Shown here piece by piece: positions 32,246-42,753 of a stretch of 64,000 nucleotides of DNA. The stretch's first letter is position 1. Each line of letters begins with the position of its first letter. Both the position numbers and the translations under genes were made by a program. A model generated the notes under the pieces. The model was given only the letters and a program-made list of their open reading frames with translations, was not told where the DNA came from and searched no databases. The DNA is taken from positions 620,001 through 684,000 of the forward strand of contig OZ025831.1 in the NCBI GenBank assembly GCA_964019425.1, in the 5' to 3' direction. This stretch comes from Flectonema sp. DT1601. Its lineage: Eukaryota; Euglenozoa; Diplonemea; Diplonemida; Diplonemidae.

Positions 32246-33391
32246 ATGTCTGACGTCCCTACGTATGAGTTTTCCGTAGGGGATCCCCAGAAGATGGGTT
32301 CCGGACTAAGTGCGTATTGGTCTTATCAGGTACACGCCAGAACTACTATAGGAGGACAGGCAAAGGAGGGAGTTGTTGCCCGTCGATATAATGATTTCGC
32401 TTGGTTGAGAAGTCAGCTGATCTCAAGATATCCCGGATGCATAGTGCCACCAATACCCGCAAAAGTGATTGGAGGTTCAATAGAAAAGGTTACAGCAAAA
32501 TCTGAACCCACAGCCCTAGTACAATATCGTGCACGGTCGATGCGAAAGTTCCTGGTACGCGTAGCAGCTCATTCTCATCTTCAAAGGAGTGAAGCCCTTC
32601 GGGAGTTTTTAGAACTAAGCGACTCTGATTTCAAGAAACGATCAGCTGATGGAACAATGAGTTACCTCACAGATATTAACATCCCTCACTCAATAAAACA
32701 TGTATTCCGAAAAGGACCTGGTAAGACCGAACAAGAATTAGTCTGGGACAAGCGTGCAAAATCCCTATCAGAATTCAGTCTGTTTATGACTTATTTAAGA
32801 GAGAAGTTTAATGTTGTTGTGAAAGATCGAAAAGCTTTTGTATCAACAGAAATAGGATTTGCTAAATCACTTATTCAAATTGCAGAAGTTGAAACAACTC
32901 ACGAAGGGGATACTTCACTCACGAGGGGTATACGAGATTTAGGTATTCATACTGAACATAACTCAGAATTAAATAATGAACATGGTGATATGGAATTACA
33001 ACAAATCTCAGAAAGCATCAGCTACTACATCGGTATGTCTGAGTCAGCAGTAGAAACAATCAGAGCTTTGCAGAAACTATTGTCTGCAAAGTCTCGCATT
33101 GAATATAGAATTTCTAACTTGACTGCTGACAGAGATAAATTACCAGACGGTCCTGCTCGGGTTAAAATTGGTGTTGACTTACAAACTGCAGAAGAGGATC
33201 TCTCTTCAGCTTCTACTGTCGTCAGTCGTTTTGATAAAACTCTCAACGAAGACCTTGCGAGATTCCAACAAGAAAAGTCATTCGACATGAAGCAGCTTAT
33301 ATCTACTTGGTCGGTTATCCAAAAAGAATTTGGCATAAAAAATCAAAAGAAGTGGGAGATGATCACACCATCTATTGAGGCGATTGGTTAG
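32246..33391 (+). CDS. sorting nexin with PX and BAR domains (SNX1/2/Vps5-like)
   Basis: 381 residues, intronless. Residues about 5-125 form a PX domain: the phosphoinositide-binding motif RRYNDFAWLRSQL, the Pro-rich loop PPIPAK, and RARSMRKFLVRVAAH. Residues about 165-375 are the helical Vps5-type BAR domain (RAKSLSEFSLFMTYLREKFN ... ISESISYYIGMSESAVETIR), ending PSIEAIG much as SNX1/2 proteins end. Such proteins dimerise on endosomes via PI3P and form the membrane-bending half of retromer coats. It lacks the long acidic N-terminus of animal SNX1/2, so it is a compact version. The start codon is 6 nt downstream of TTCCCCTACAG (ending 32239). Confidence 0.92.
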   Translation: MSDVPTYEFSVGDPQKMGSGLSAYWSYQVHARTTIGGQAKEGVVARRYNDFAWLRSQLISRYPGCIVPPIPAKVIGGSIEKVTAKSEPTALVQYRARSMRKFLVRVAAHSHLQRSEALREFLELSDSDFKKRSADGTMSYLTDINIPHSIKHVFRKGPGKTEQELVWDKRAKSLSEFSLFMTYLREKFNVVVKDRKAFVSTEIGFAKSLIQIAEVETTHEGDTSLTRGIRDLGIHTEHNSELNNEHGDMELQQISESISYYIGMSESAVETIRALQKLLSAKSRIEYRISNLTADRDKLPDGPARVKIGVDLQTAEEDLSSASTVVSRFDKTLNEDLARFQQEKSFDMKQLISTWSVIQKEFGIKNQKKWEMITPSIEAIG

Positions 33392-33881
33392 TATGCTTTT
33401 ACACTGTGAATCCTCCTTTCTCCTCCCCTTCTTCTTTTTTCTTTTTTTTTTCTTTTTTTTCTCATTCTTAAATTTCGCTATCTCTAAAGTTTTTTTTGTT
33501 ACTTTGTGGCTATGGTTGGAATATTAGTCATTCCAAAAATAACCGTCCATTTTAGGGTTCCAGTATTTCATAGGTGAAAATAGGGAGTAAAACTTAAAAC
33601 CGAATACCCATTTTAATCGCTTTTGCACCGCTGATTTCATTCCCGCTGCGATTCGAAAAAATGCAGCTAAAATTCAAAAAAATTGTGACATTTTTGTGTG
33701 GTAAAATTTTTGAATAATGGAACTGTTGATGTCTAATCGGCTGCCCCGGGTGCTAAAATGAAAGATCGGTATATGGTTCTAATCCGCCGTACCTGGTCGG
33801 ATGTTTTACTCTGAAACAGTTACAAAGGCTGCTCGAAGCAAAACAGTACCTTGTACATCTTACACTACACTTAGCCTATTT

Positions 33882-34182
33882 TTATTTTTGATTAGGCTTA
33901 GCTCTTTTGGCAACTTTTACTGCTGGCTTTCTTCGTTTTCCTACCGGCAATGAACCGATAATAGAACTAGTTGAACGCAGCGATCTGAAACTGGAACTAG
34001 AACTAGATTCACTAACAGAGCAAGAGTCAGTAGAAGACTCACCAGAATCTGAGGTGAGTTCAGTTGTTTCTGAAATAGACTCACTCTCAGTGTTGGTAGC
34101 AGGTGAAAGTTGGCTCGCACCAACCCCCACATTTGGATCATCTTCATCAATCGGTACAAAGCAGCCAGCAGGATTTTAACGC
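33882..34182 (-). pseudogene. transposon-encoded C-terminal fragment
   Basis: Minus-strand open segment reading FVPIDEDDPNVGVGASQ, then an acidic Ser-rich stretch (STDSCSVSESSSSSSF) and a basic end (KRRKPAVKVAKRAKPNQK), ending at 33882. Composition and place near the left inverted repeat suggest the tail, with a nuclear-localisation-like end, of the same transposon protein, separated from the upstream part by an internal deletion. Confidence 0.4.
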
Positions 34183-34286
34183 CTTGGGATAGAATAAGTT
34201 CAACGGCCTGCATTGGTTGCAGTGGCCAAAGAAGCAGTTGTAAGACGGGTCTCGACATAGTATGAGTGGTAGGTCACTCAAGCGGG

Positions 34287-35042
34287 TTAGCTGAATCTTC
34301 TCAGGCCCACAAGTCTTATATAAGCAGGAAGGATAAGTGCAATTTGCATGTGCCACCTGCAACGGCATCGAGGGTTATTCGGACAAGATTTGACATGAGC
34401 AGGCCTTTTGTCACAAAACTGAGCATATGAGATAGCTGTGTGAGTTCTGCAGAAGGCACTCCACAAGGCAAGGTATGGTTCTCTTACATGGAGGGCTGTC
34501 TCTTTACTTGTCTCGCCGGTTATGTAGTCTTTGCTGAGGACCACGCGGTTTGACTCAGGGCGTGCATTGGAAATCCAGAAGTTCCAGATATCTCTGTCTT
34601 GGCTGCGCTGCTTTACTGATTGGGAGGGATCGTGCTGTTCCAGCCTCTGTAGCTTACGCATTGAAGAATCCCTGACATGGGCATTAATCTGGCTATCAGT
34701 GTAGCCTAGCGTGAGACAGAGTCTCAAAAACTGAGAACGGACAGCAGGAACTGATTCTTTCACGCGTTCAAAAATATCGGAGAGCGGTTCCGGATTGATC
34801 GGCTCTGCAGGGATACTGACGGATGCGTAATGCGGATCACTAGTCAGCCTTTTTGCTCGCTGGTAGCAAGCGTTGCAGATTGAGCGCAGAGGAGCATACG
34901 CCGGGATTTCAAGACTACCGCGAAGTGGCTCAAGAAGCTTGTTGAACTTCGGATTCCGTCTTTTCGCGTTAGTGTGCGAGGTGCAGTTGTAGTTGTCTGA
35001 GGAGCACTCAGCTGGCATCTCGTGGCACGTGTGACACTTCAT
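34287..35042 (-). pseudogene. transposon-encoded zinc-binding protein, N-terminal part
   Basis: Minus-strand frame from the internal Met of MKCHTCHEMPAEC (about 251 residues). It holds Cys/His clusters CHTCHEMPAECSSDNYNC, CNACYQRAKR and, near the end, FCDKRPAHVKSCPNN followed by CRCRWH. The last cluster resembles the F-x-x-x-R-P-x-x-V...C-x-C-x-x-H signature of proteins from animal and protist DNA transposons. The natural continuation of that cluster (LILCRDPSYNCFFGHCNQC) is in a different frame at 34147-34368, so the gene is no longer intact. It probably encoded DNA-binding domains of the transposase; the catalytic part is not seen. Confidence 0.6.
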
Positions 35043-35388
35043 TGAGAGAAGTTTAAGCTGGTGCTTAAGGGAATAATAAGTGTAGTTACGAGAAAAAATG
35101 CCAATCTCTGATGCATTTCCCTTTTTTTTCCAGAAAAAAATTAAATGCAGCAACAGGATTAACTTTTCCGTGCCGACAGTGACATTCTCTTAGTACCCAT
35201 AACGCACCTGTCGGGTTCCAACGGTCAGTAAAAAAAGTGAAAAAAAAATAATCCCACCGCGTAAAATGAGAGATTGGGGCCGAACCTTTCCACCTCGTAA
35301 AAAATCTCGAAAATGGATGCATTTTTGACCAATGGCTGCTCGAAGCAAAACTGGTTTTCGCGGCCGGTTATTTTTGGAATGACTAATA

Positions 35389-36652
35389 TATGTTTGTTTT
35401 ATGTTGACTGGATTACACCTATTCCAAAAAATAAAAAAATTCACATGTCCATTTACGTTTTTTGCGGTAACGGTATTCAGCAGTCTTTAAACTGCTTTTT
35501 AAAAAAATCTTTTTGAAAGCTGCTTAACAGAGATGATAAAGTAGTGGGTTCCCTTTTCTCGTATACAGAGGGAATATGCCCTACTTACTTTTGTGGTCTC
35601 TGATCGAAGCATTTAGGCTGTTTCGTTTTTTATTATTTTTTTATTTTTTTTGTTTAATGCTGAAATTAGAATCCCAAAGAATATTGTAAGTTAGAGAATC
35701 TTTTTTTTTTTGTTTGATGTTTTTAAATGTTGAAATCAATGTCTTCAAAAAAAAAACAAAAAAACAAAAAAAATAAAATAAAATGACAAGAAACATACTG
35801 ATATTTATTTACTAGGTGTAATGCTAAAGACTTATTTCTTGTTGAGGGGTTTTTTTTTATTTATTTTTTTATTTTTTATGATGTATAGTAGCACCTTCAT
35901 TGCAAAGAAATAATAAATAAAAAAAAAAAAACCAATTTTGTGATCTTAATATTGCACACAGGTTGGAATTTCTTTTTTTTTTTTTTTTGTTAAATTGCTT
36001 CGATTTCAATAATTTATTTATGTGTTATCCTTACTAGATTTTGAGTCTTATTTATCTCTCCACATCATTTACGTAGCTGCGTTAACTCAATTACTGGACT
36101 TGCTGACTAGTAGCGGATCAAGGCTTCTGAAACCATGTATTCCACGGTGTAAAACGGAAAAGCCGAATTATGTGTTTTTTTTTCTTCCGAACTCATGTTC
36201 TAACTTGCCTAACGTGGTCCTTTCGCTTAGTAGGGCAAATACGAAAAAAAGGATATCTCTTACTTTCTTCGCTAAAGAGGATTGAGTAAGGGGTACACTC
36301 CGAAGAACGAGTTTTTTTTTTTTTTTTAATTTTTTTAAATGGCCCAACCAAACCATTATTTTTTGTTTGATGTCTTTTTATGTTGATTATTTTAATGTAG
36401 CTGAATACTAACTTTCTAAAAAAAAAAAAGGAAAAAAACAACAACAACAACAACAACGATGCTACATTACTATTATTACTTTGGGGACGAAAAACAGTAT
36501 TAAATGATGGTTTTCACAAGCGAGAAGTCAATTCGCTCAACTGACTATGAGTTGGCTCGATGCCCTCATTAATTAAATTAACCCATCTCTCTTTCATCAC
36601 TATCTTTTAAAAAACAAAGAGGTGAGAGAGAAGAGAGGTGATGTTCTCTTAA

Positions 36653-36685
<33 letters not shown>

Positions 36686-36793
36686 TAGTTTAAGTACTTA
36701 AAAAAAAAAAAAACTGTTTTAAAAATAAAACACACATTATTTTTACAGTTCCAACAAAAAAAACAAAAAAACAAAAAAAAAATTTCAAAACAA
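35389..36793. other. 1.4-kb intergenic, homopolymer-rich
   Basis: A/T homopolymers throughout (A-runs near 35748-35782, T-run 36655-36679, A-run near 36701-36713) and an AAC repeat at about 36437-36458. An 87-codon frame at 36022-36285 has no ATG near its start and Phe runs; not credible. TTATTTTTACAG ending at 36748 is a candidate acceptor 45 nt before the next ATG. Confidence 0.5.
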
Positions 36794-37798
36794 ATGAAAG
36801 TATTCAATAAGAGTGAGTACCTTGAAAAGATGGCTTCCATCAGAAAGTCAAACGAATCGATGACAATAGTTGCGATGTACAATTCGATTATTGGAGGTGT
36901 GGTCACAGATGAATCGTTGATGACTGTCCCTGTTGATGATCGTATCGTAGGAAGAGGTCATGCTGTGTTCGATACGTGTACCTTCTATAACGGATACTTG
37001 TACAGGTTGACTTCTCATTTAAAGAGGTTTATGACCAGCGCTAAGGAAGCAAGGATTCCATTGCCGTATTCTGGTGGAGAAGATGGCAATATTGAAAAAA
37101 TGAGAGAACTGATCCTCCAGACCGCTGCGATTTCAAAATTACAACACGCGAGTGTTCGGTACTACCTCTCAGCTGGAAGTGGTAATTTTGGTGCGGTTCC
37201 AACAGGTGACAGTTCGTTCTATTGTGTGATATTTGACTCTAAATCATTCCCACCTTCAAAAGCATCATTCGGTCATGATGAAAAGGGGATCTCTGAATCC
37301 ATAGTAGAAGACGTACCAATTAAATCTTTAGCACACGTAAAGTCAAACAATTATCTAACAAATTGTATGATTGCGATGAGTGCTCAGGCATCTGGTGGTA
37401 AGTTCGGAATTATCTTTGATCCGACGACAGGATATCTTTTAGAAAGTTGTAATTTGTGTGTTTTCTGCGTCAGAGAAAACAAGCTGTTGACACCTCACTT
37501 TAACAGCAATATAATAAAAAGTTGTACTGGAACTCGTATTCTTGAACTGTCAAACAAACTAGTGGATGATAAGACTGTGCAGTCAGCATCACATGAAAAC
37601 ATTACTCGTGACGAGTTATTGTCATCGGATGAAGTTTTTCTCGCAGCAGGTGACACTCACTTATACCCTGTGACGTCAATCAATGGTAAAACTATTGGAA
37701 AGGGTATTGCTGGACCTGTTTTCAGAAGTGTTGAAAATGTTATCGAATATGATCTTAACAACCCCAGCGATGAACAGCACGATAAGATCCCATACTAG
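36794..37798 (+). CDS. class IV PLP aminotransferase (D-amino acid/branched-chain type)
   Basis: 334-residue fold-type IV PLP enzyme. Motifs in order: VDDRIVGRGHAVFDTCTFYN (48-66) with the phosphate-side GHAVFDT, HLKRF (75-79), the Schiff-base region KSLAHVKSNNYLTN with catalytic Lys183, the PLP-contacting Glu217 in TGYLLESCNLCVF (212-224), and the C-terminal VFLAAGDTHLYPVTSINGKT. Family members are D-alanine aminotransferase, branched-chain aminotransferase and aminodeoxychorismate lyase. The single-domain length and the loop pattern are closer to D-amino acid aminotransferase/ADC lyase-like proteins than to mitochondrial BCAT, but I cannot settle substrate. No targeting peptide is obvious; if translation began at M13 or M23 the core would be unaffected. 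Confidence 0.9.
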   Translation: MKVFNKSEYLEKMASIRKSNESMTIVAMYNSIIGGVVTDESLMTVPVDDRIVGRGHAVFDTCTFYNGYLYRLTSHLKRFMTSAKEARIPLPYSGGEDGNIEKMRELILQTAAISKLQHASVRYYLSAGSGNFGAVPTGDSSFYCVIFDSKSFPPSKASFGHDEKGISESIVEDVPIKSLAHVKSNNYLTNCMIAMSAQASGGKFGIIFDPTTGYLLESCNLCVFCVRENKLLTPHFNSNIIKSCTGTRILELSNKLVDDKTVQSASHENITRDELLSSDEVFLAAGDTHLYPVTSINGKTIGKGIAGPVFRSVENVIEYDLNNPSDEQHDKIPY

Positions 37799-38397
37799 CG
37801 GACGATGATCATTATTATTATTATTATTGTCGTGGATTTCTATAATGCAAACGATCAGATTAGTTTACACAAAACAATCTTCTTTTAATTTTTTTTTTTT
37901 TTTTAAATATCTTCGAAGGTTTTTTTTTTGCACGCAAAAACTATTCAGATTAGCCTTATATTTCGTAACTCAGACAAAATCTTGTCGCGCAGGTAAAATA
38001 AGTTATGACCATAAGAAATAATGGCTTTCAATCTGAATAGTTTCTTCTCCGACTACGTCGGTACAAAAACAAAAAAAAAAAATACACAAAATCTTATCTG
38101 AAGAAGTTGCCTAACAATTTCCCCCTTTTATTTTCCCCGATAAGCTGATAGGGCTGCTCCTGTTAATAAAACTCACGCAGTAGATGCTCTTCGGTAATAG
38201 CAGCGTGATTGAAACAGTTGACTGCAGTGAAATGAATAATAAGGTCTTGAGAGTCTTTTATTATTATTATTATTTTTTTATTAGTTCCCTGGAGTTTTAT
38301 CATTTTACTCAATCGAACAGTCAAACTAATAGTAAATTGACAATCCACATGTTTTGATTACTTCATATTGATTTATTGACAGGGTTGTGCCAAAAGT
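37799..38397. other. intergenic with ATT repeats
   Basis: An ATT trinucleotide repeat at about 37809-37829 and another TTA repeat at about 38256-38277, T-run 37888-37904 and A-run 38072-38083. No gene seen. TTTATTGACAG ending at 38382 lies 15 nt before the next ATG. Confidence 0.5.
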
Positions 38398-41136
38398 ATG
38401 AAATGTTTTCGACTGTTGGCGATCTTGTTACTGGTGACAACTTGTTTAGCGCACACTGCGTCTTTCGGAGAATACAGCTACAAGGTACATAGTGATGCAG
38501 AGAATACTGTTTGGACTACTGCAGTATCACACAAGATAACTGATGACCATATTGTTCCAAGTCCATTAAAAAATAAATTATTTTTGAGTGCGGCAAGAAA
38601 CGAATTTGAACCACTTCAAGTAATAATTCAAAGTAGTTCTGGTGGAGCATGTGCCTTTGAATTCGAGTTACCATTTGTGACCAAAGTAACATTTCACACT
38701 GGAGGATATGTTGACGGATTGTTAGATACGTTAACACCAATCACAACTACTGCTACTACTGGGATGATCACTGGATCAATTAATCTAACTGGGAGTAATA
38801 AACACACAGTATTATGGATTACTGTGTTCGTATCTCACGAAGTGTCATCAACTGGTTCACAGATGGGAACATTAAAGTTGACACCATCGTCGGGAACGAT
38901 TCCTTCAATTCCAGTCGAGTTGTATATTTTTAATTTTCAGATATCTGCCGATATGAACTTCGTACATCACATCACTATTGGTTTTAATACCATACTTAAA
39001 GATGGAGGGAGTAAACCTGATGAAGTTAAAGACTTCATGTATGAACATCGCATGACTCCGAAAGGAGGAGCAACATGGCCAAGTGGCTTCAATTATCAAG
39101 TGTCTTGGGAAAATCAAAATAATCCAAATAAATGTTCTAAATTTGATGATGAACCAATGGAGTCACCAGCTTACAGTTTGCATCATTTGGCACCAAAATA
39201 TATCAAAGGTGAGGGTTGGAACTGTGCTGGTTTTCCTATTCATCAGGGTGTTCAGTTTGTTAATAATCAGACTCCTCGTCCGAAAAGTTTTTGTGGAGAG
39301 TCAGTTGGATCTGATCCAAAGGGAACGACAGCATACAATACGCAGTGGGAGAATTACATTAGGGAATTTGGAAAATATGTTGTTGACAACGGGTATGAAA
39401 ATAAAGTATTTTACTACGTCATGAATGAACCACAAACTGTTGCTGATGATGAGACTGCGGTATCTCTTTGTCGATTGTCTCGAACTGTTGCACCAAAACT
39501 TCGAATCTGCGTAAGTGAAGAACCAAAACCAGAAATAGCAGAACAGTGTGCATATGATATATGGGCAGCTTCACTACGAGGTTATAATCAAACATATGGT
39601 TGGAAACGTTTAGAACAAGGACTCGTTGATGAACAAGTCTGGCTCTATAGTTTACCACAAGACACAGATCCATACCCAAATCCAACGAAGACTACAAAGC
39701 AGGGAATGCATACTAGAATTTGGGGATTTCTTTCTTGGTCAGTTCGATCAAGAGGATACTGGTACTATCAGGGAAGCGCCTGGTTTAATAATCATAACCC
39801 TACCGTACGTCTTGAACTATTCAGAGAAGCATGGGAAGACTATGAGTATCTGTGGCTTGCTAATGGAAAACAACATCCAAAACCATGTACTCTCAGTGGT
39901 GCTGATATTTCATCATTTTCAGTTGCAAAAGGTCTGACCAGTTGGACGACTGAAGACGATGCATTAATGGTAATGAGACACCAGTTGGGTTTATATTTAG
40001 AAGGCAGCATTCAATCACCACCTGAGATGAAATTACCTCCGAGACCACCTCCAGAACCGGTGTACATAAATTTTCAAGACCCCGCAGGTGAACCTACAAC
40101 TAGTCCATTAGTCATGAATGGAACCACCTGGATAAAGATGGGTTGGCAAGCTTTTGATCCAAACACAGGAATTGGTTGGGAAGGTGAATTCATCGGCAAA
40201 AGTATTGTTAAGACGAGTTATCGATCAGGTGGGTATGATGACCTTTGGAACTCTTACATTTATGACGACTACGGCAGAGACAATGTATTTAAATATCCAT
40301 TAAACCCTGGTACTTATGATATCACTGTAGCTGTAGGTGTTCCCAACAAGTTGTATGGTGACAAATATAACATCGCTGTCAATGGTGTGAAGTCAATCGA
40401 TAATTATTCCTCAAAAAATAAAGGAACAGCTCAAATACTAAGTACCGTAACTATCGAAATAACTGATGGACTTCAAATAGTGTCGGGTGGGAAGGATGAC
40501 AACGGAGACTACGCTTATACTTTTATCGACTGGATGACGGCTATACCAAATCCAAATGCTGGTCCAGTAGAACACCCAGCGAAGTCAATTTGTGATATCA
40601 ACAACATACCTTTTGTTGATAACAGGGCTGTTGAACCTGTTTGTAGACCTTGTGATGTTAGTTCTCCTGTTTGCTATCCGAGTACACCATCACCACCAGG
40701 AAGTAATACTAGTGTTCCAACAACGTTAAGCCCGACTTCAATTCCTGGTGTCACTCCTACACAACAACCATCTCCTACAGTAATTCCAACTAATTCCCCT
40801 CCTGGAACAACGTTAAGTCCACCGACAACACCTCTTCCTAGTGGTAAGACGTATTCACCTGAAACACCTTCTCCTGATACTACTACTCCTTCAGAGGAGG
40901 GTAAAGCTCCTCCAAAAGAAAAAGATGACGAGGGAATCCTTCCGTGGTGGCTTTGGTTAATAATCTCTCTGGGTGTCGTAGTAGTTTGCTGCTCTATAGC
41001 AGGCATCATTTTTATGAAAAAGAAAAAGAAGAAAAAACTAGTTAACATCTGTCAGCTGATGGATGTGTTGCCGAGAAATGAAGTTGGTCAGGATCTTAAC
41101 AAAGAGTCGAGACACACAGGCAGAATTGATTTATAG
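38398..41136 (+). CDS. DUF4091-type ectoprotein, single-pass, mucin stalk
   Basis: 912 residues. A signal peptide (LLAILLLVTTCLAHTA), a beta-sandwich region (about 25-190), then a TIM-barrel-like domain of the DUF4091 glycoside-hydrolase-like type: KVFYYVMNEPQT (E344 is a possible catalytic acid), RICVSEEPKPE, RIWGFLSWSVRSRGYWYYQG and EAWEDYEYLWLANG. A malectin/CBM-like beta domain follows (about 560-725: VYINFQDPAG ... YAYTFIDWM). Residues about 760-840 are a Pro/Thr/Ser stalk likely O-glycosylated, with TYSPETPSP. A transmembrane helix WWLWLIISLGVVVVCC (from about 849) and a lysine-rich stop precede a 40-residue tail (NICQLMDVLPRNE). Probably a cell-surface carbohydrate-active or carbohydrate-binding protein. 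Anchor and tail resemble those of the CEMIP-like gene 4 kb downstream. Confidence 0.88.
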   Translation: MKCFRLLAILLLVTTCLAHTASFGEYSYKVHSDAENTVWTTAVSHKITDDHIVPSPLKNKLFLSAARNEFEPLQVIIQSSSGGACAFEFELPFVTKVTFHTGGYVDGLLDTLTPITTTATTGMITGSINLTGSNKHTVLWITVFVSHEVSSTGSQMGTLKLTPSSGTIPSIPVELYIFNFQISADMNFVHHITIGFNTILKDGGSKPDEVKDFMYEHRMTPKGGATWPSGFNYQVSWENQNNPNKCSKFDDEPMESPAYSLHHLAPKYIKGEGWNCAGFPIHQGVQFVNNQTPRPKSFCGESVGSDPKGTTAYNTQWENYIREFGKYVVDNGYENKVFYYVMNEPQTVADDETAVSLCRLSRTVAPKLRICVSEEPKPEIAEQCAYDIWAASLRGYNQTYGWKRLEQGLVDEQVWLYSLPQDTDPYPNPTKTTKQGMHTRIWGFLSWSVRSRGYWYYQGSAWFNNHNPTVRLELFREAWEDYEYLWLANGKQHPKPCTLSGADISSFSVAKGLTSWTTEDDALMVMRHQLGLYLEGSIQSPPEMKLPPRPPPEPVYINFQDPAGEPTTSPLVMNGTTWIKMGWQAFDPNTGIGWEGEFIGKSIVKTSYRSGGYDDLWNSYIYDDYGRDNVFKYPLNPGTYDITVAVGVPNKLYGDKYNIAVNGVKSIDNYSSKNKGTAQILSTVTIEITDGLQIVSGGKDDNGDYAYTFIDWMTAIPNPNAGPVEHPAKSICDINNIPFVDNRAVEPVCRPCDVSSPVCYPSTPSPPGSNTSVPTTLSPTSIPGVTPTQQPSPTVIPTNSPPGTTLSPPTTPLPSGKTYSPETPSPDTTTPSEEGKAPPKEKDDEGILPWWLWLIISLGVVVVCCSIAGIIFMKKKKKKKLVNICQLMDVLPRNEVGQDLNKESRHTGRIDL

Positions 41137-42408
41137 AAATTCAGAAATTTCGTTTTTTTAGCGTTGAACCAATAGATAACATCGTCGAATGGCAAAGCAG
41201 TTGGTCCTCGGGCTCCTTTACTGGTTTGCCTGGTATCAGATCTCGGTGTGAAGTTGCTGTCGCACCTTCTCGTGTTCCACTGATTTCTTTTATTGTTGTT
41301 ATTTAATCTAATATTTACCTTAAGAAGAGGGGGAATTTTCTTTTTTTTTATTGTGCTGAAACTGGAATATGGGAACGTTAGCAAGATTCATGGTCTGGAC
41401 AGTTGCCAACATACGTACTTGTTCTTGTTTTTAGTTGGTAGTTGCTTTCCCAAAATAACACTTTTTCTCTGTTTTGTTATTTTTAAGCGATAATCCTGCA
41501 GACATCACGACGCTTGTCGTGTGTGTCTTGTTTTTTGCGTTCAGTTATAAAATCTGTTCATCATGTCTCGTCATTTGACGGAAATCATCTCTGGATAGAT
41601 CACACGTACTGTTTACATATTTAACGGTACCGGCACTAGCTGAATAATCCCCTATGCGATTCGTAATTTTTTAAATCTTTTTTTATTTTATTTATTTATT
41701 ATTATTTCAAAACAATAAATTTAAAGACCCTCTCGGGTTGATATTTTTTATGATTGTTTATTTTGTTTATTTGGGAGGTTTATATCGATGGATGGTATTC
41801 TGTATAAGAAGACTGTTCACTGTCTCGTTTATTCGATGAAATTTGGTAGTCTGAACAACAACAATTTGTACATAAGTTTTTCTGTTGTGGTGTGTTAGAT
41901 ATATTCGTCTTTAAAATAGTTGTGTGTTTATAACTAAAATCTTAACCGAATCCCTTTTGTTTTATCGAACCAGGTACTGGTTTGGTTGGTGTCACTGACT
42001 TTAAAAGAAACTGTTGTAGATCTGAATAACAGAATCTTTGTTCCCAAAACTAACTCCACAGCAACTGGTGTTCCCAAAGAACAGTCAGCTAGTAAAGTAT
42101 ACAAAGCTGCTGTTTCATTAAATTACTTTTATCGTTTTACTCCCCATGTCAGTGAGAACAGATGTTGCCTATGAGAAAATGATTCAATCCTAATTAATGT
42201 AAGTTCTCAAGTGCTCTCTCTTTTTTATTGATTCTGAATAAACTGATTTGATTACACAAAACTATTTTATTGAGATTGATATGTATCGCTGTTCTGATAT
42301 CTTCAACACTCCTCAGGAAACTATGTCTCAGTTAAGGTTAGAGGTTGTCAGAACTATTATTATTTTAGTGTTCTACTTTCCATACTATTTCATTATAACA
42401 GCACAAGG
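41137..42408. other. intergenic with one open, homopolymer-free stretch
   Basis: Mostly AT-rich spacer. From 41977 to 42174 a frame stays open for 66 codons (including LKETVVDLNNRIFVPKTN), begins right after CGAACCAG and has normal composition, but contains no useful start codon and I could not find its upstream exon. TTCATTATAACAG ending at 42401 lies 7 nt before the zinc finger gene. Confidence 0.4.
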
Positions 42409-42753
42409 ATGTCGGCCCTTGCACCGGAAGGCTGTTGCGACTCGTGCGAACTCACATACAGCTACTTTAGACAGGAAAGAACCTGTCGTCGGTGTGAAGG
42501 GAGTTTCTGCGGTGCTTGTGCGCGGATAAGAAGAGGACCAGGTGCAGGAGGGGCCCCGTGTAGGATTTGTATTACGTGCTACGGACATCTGAAGAAGATC
42601 ACCCGTGAGCAGGATGAAATTGAACTGAAAATGGATGCTGCTGGTGAGGTGCAAGAGGTTGCTGCCAGATCGCCTACCTTGAAGCCGTCACCACCTCCAT
42701 CACCGTTTTCAAAAGCTGCTGCTGCTCGACTTCTACAAACAGCGTCACCATAG
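42409..42753 (+). CDS. small FYVE/RING-like zinc finger protein
   Basis: 114 residues. Residues 9-62 have eight spaced cysteines in FYVE-like order: CCDSC...CRRCEGSFCGACA...CRICITCY. FYVE fingers bind PI3P on endosomes, but the usual W-x-x-D and R-R-H-H-C-R motifs are absent (here ERTCRRCEG), so lipid binding is doubtful and a protein-binding FYVE-related or RING-like finger is as likely. A Glu-rich helix (KKITREQDEIELKMD) and a Pro/Ser tail follow. G+C content is higher than surrounding DNA. ATG is 7 nt after an acceptor-like CAG. An upstream in-frame extension from ATG 42281 would need an intron with a GTTAGA donor and is less likely. Confidence 0.75.
   Translation: MSALAPEGCCDSCELTYSYFRQERTCRRCEGSFCGACARIRRGPGAGGAPCRICITCYGHLKKITREQDEIELKMDAAGEVQEVAARSPTLKPSPPPSPFSKAAAARLLQTASP

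Larger units (their letters stand above)
33524..35386. mobile_element. TIR DNA transposon remnant, TA target duplication
   Basis: Perfect 22-bp terminal inverted repeats, beginning TTAGTCATTCC, lie at 33524-33545 and 35365-35386, flanked on both sides by TA (33522-33523, 35387-35388), a TA target-site duplication. Sub-terminal direct repeats contain GGCTGCTCGAAGCAAAAC (about 33829-33847 and 35334-35352), preceded in both places by a related segment with AAAATGA-x-AGAT-x-GG. The inside encodes minus-strand Cys-rich protein pieces but no recognisable DDE catalytic core, so this looks like an internally deleted, non-autonomous copy. TA duplication fits Tc1/mariner and some other cut-and-paste groups; I cannot assign the superfamily. 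Confidence 0.85.

Noticed and set aside
36022-36285. 87-codon frame in the spacer before the aminotransferase
   Set aside because: No ATG at its start, Phe runs, and no family resemblance.
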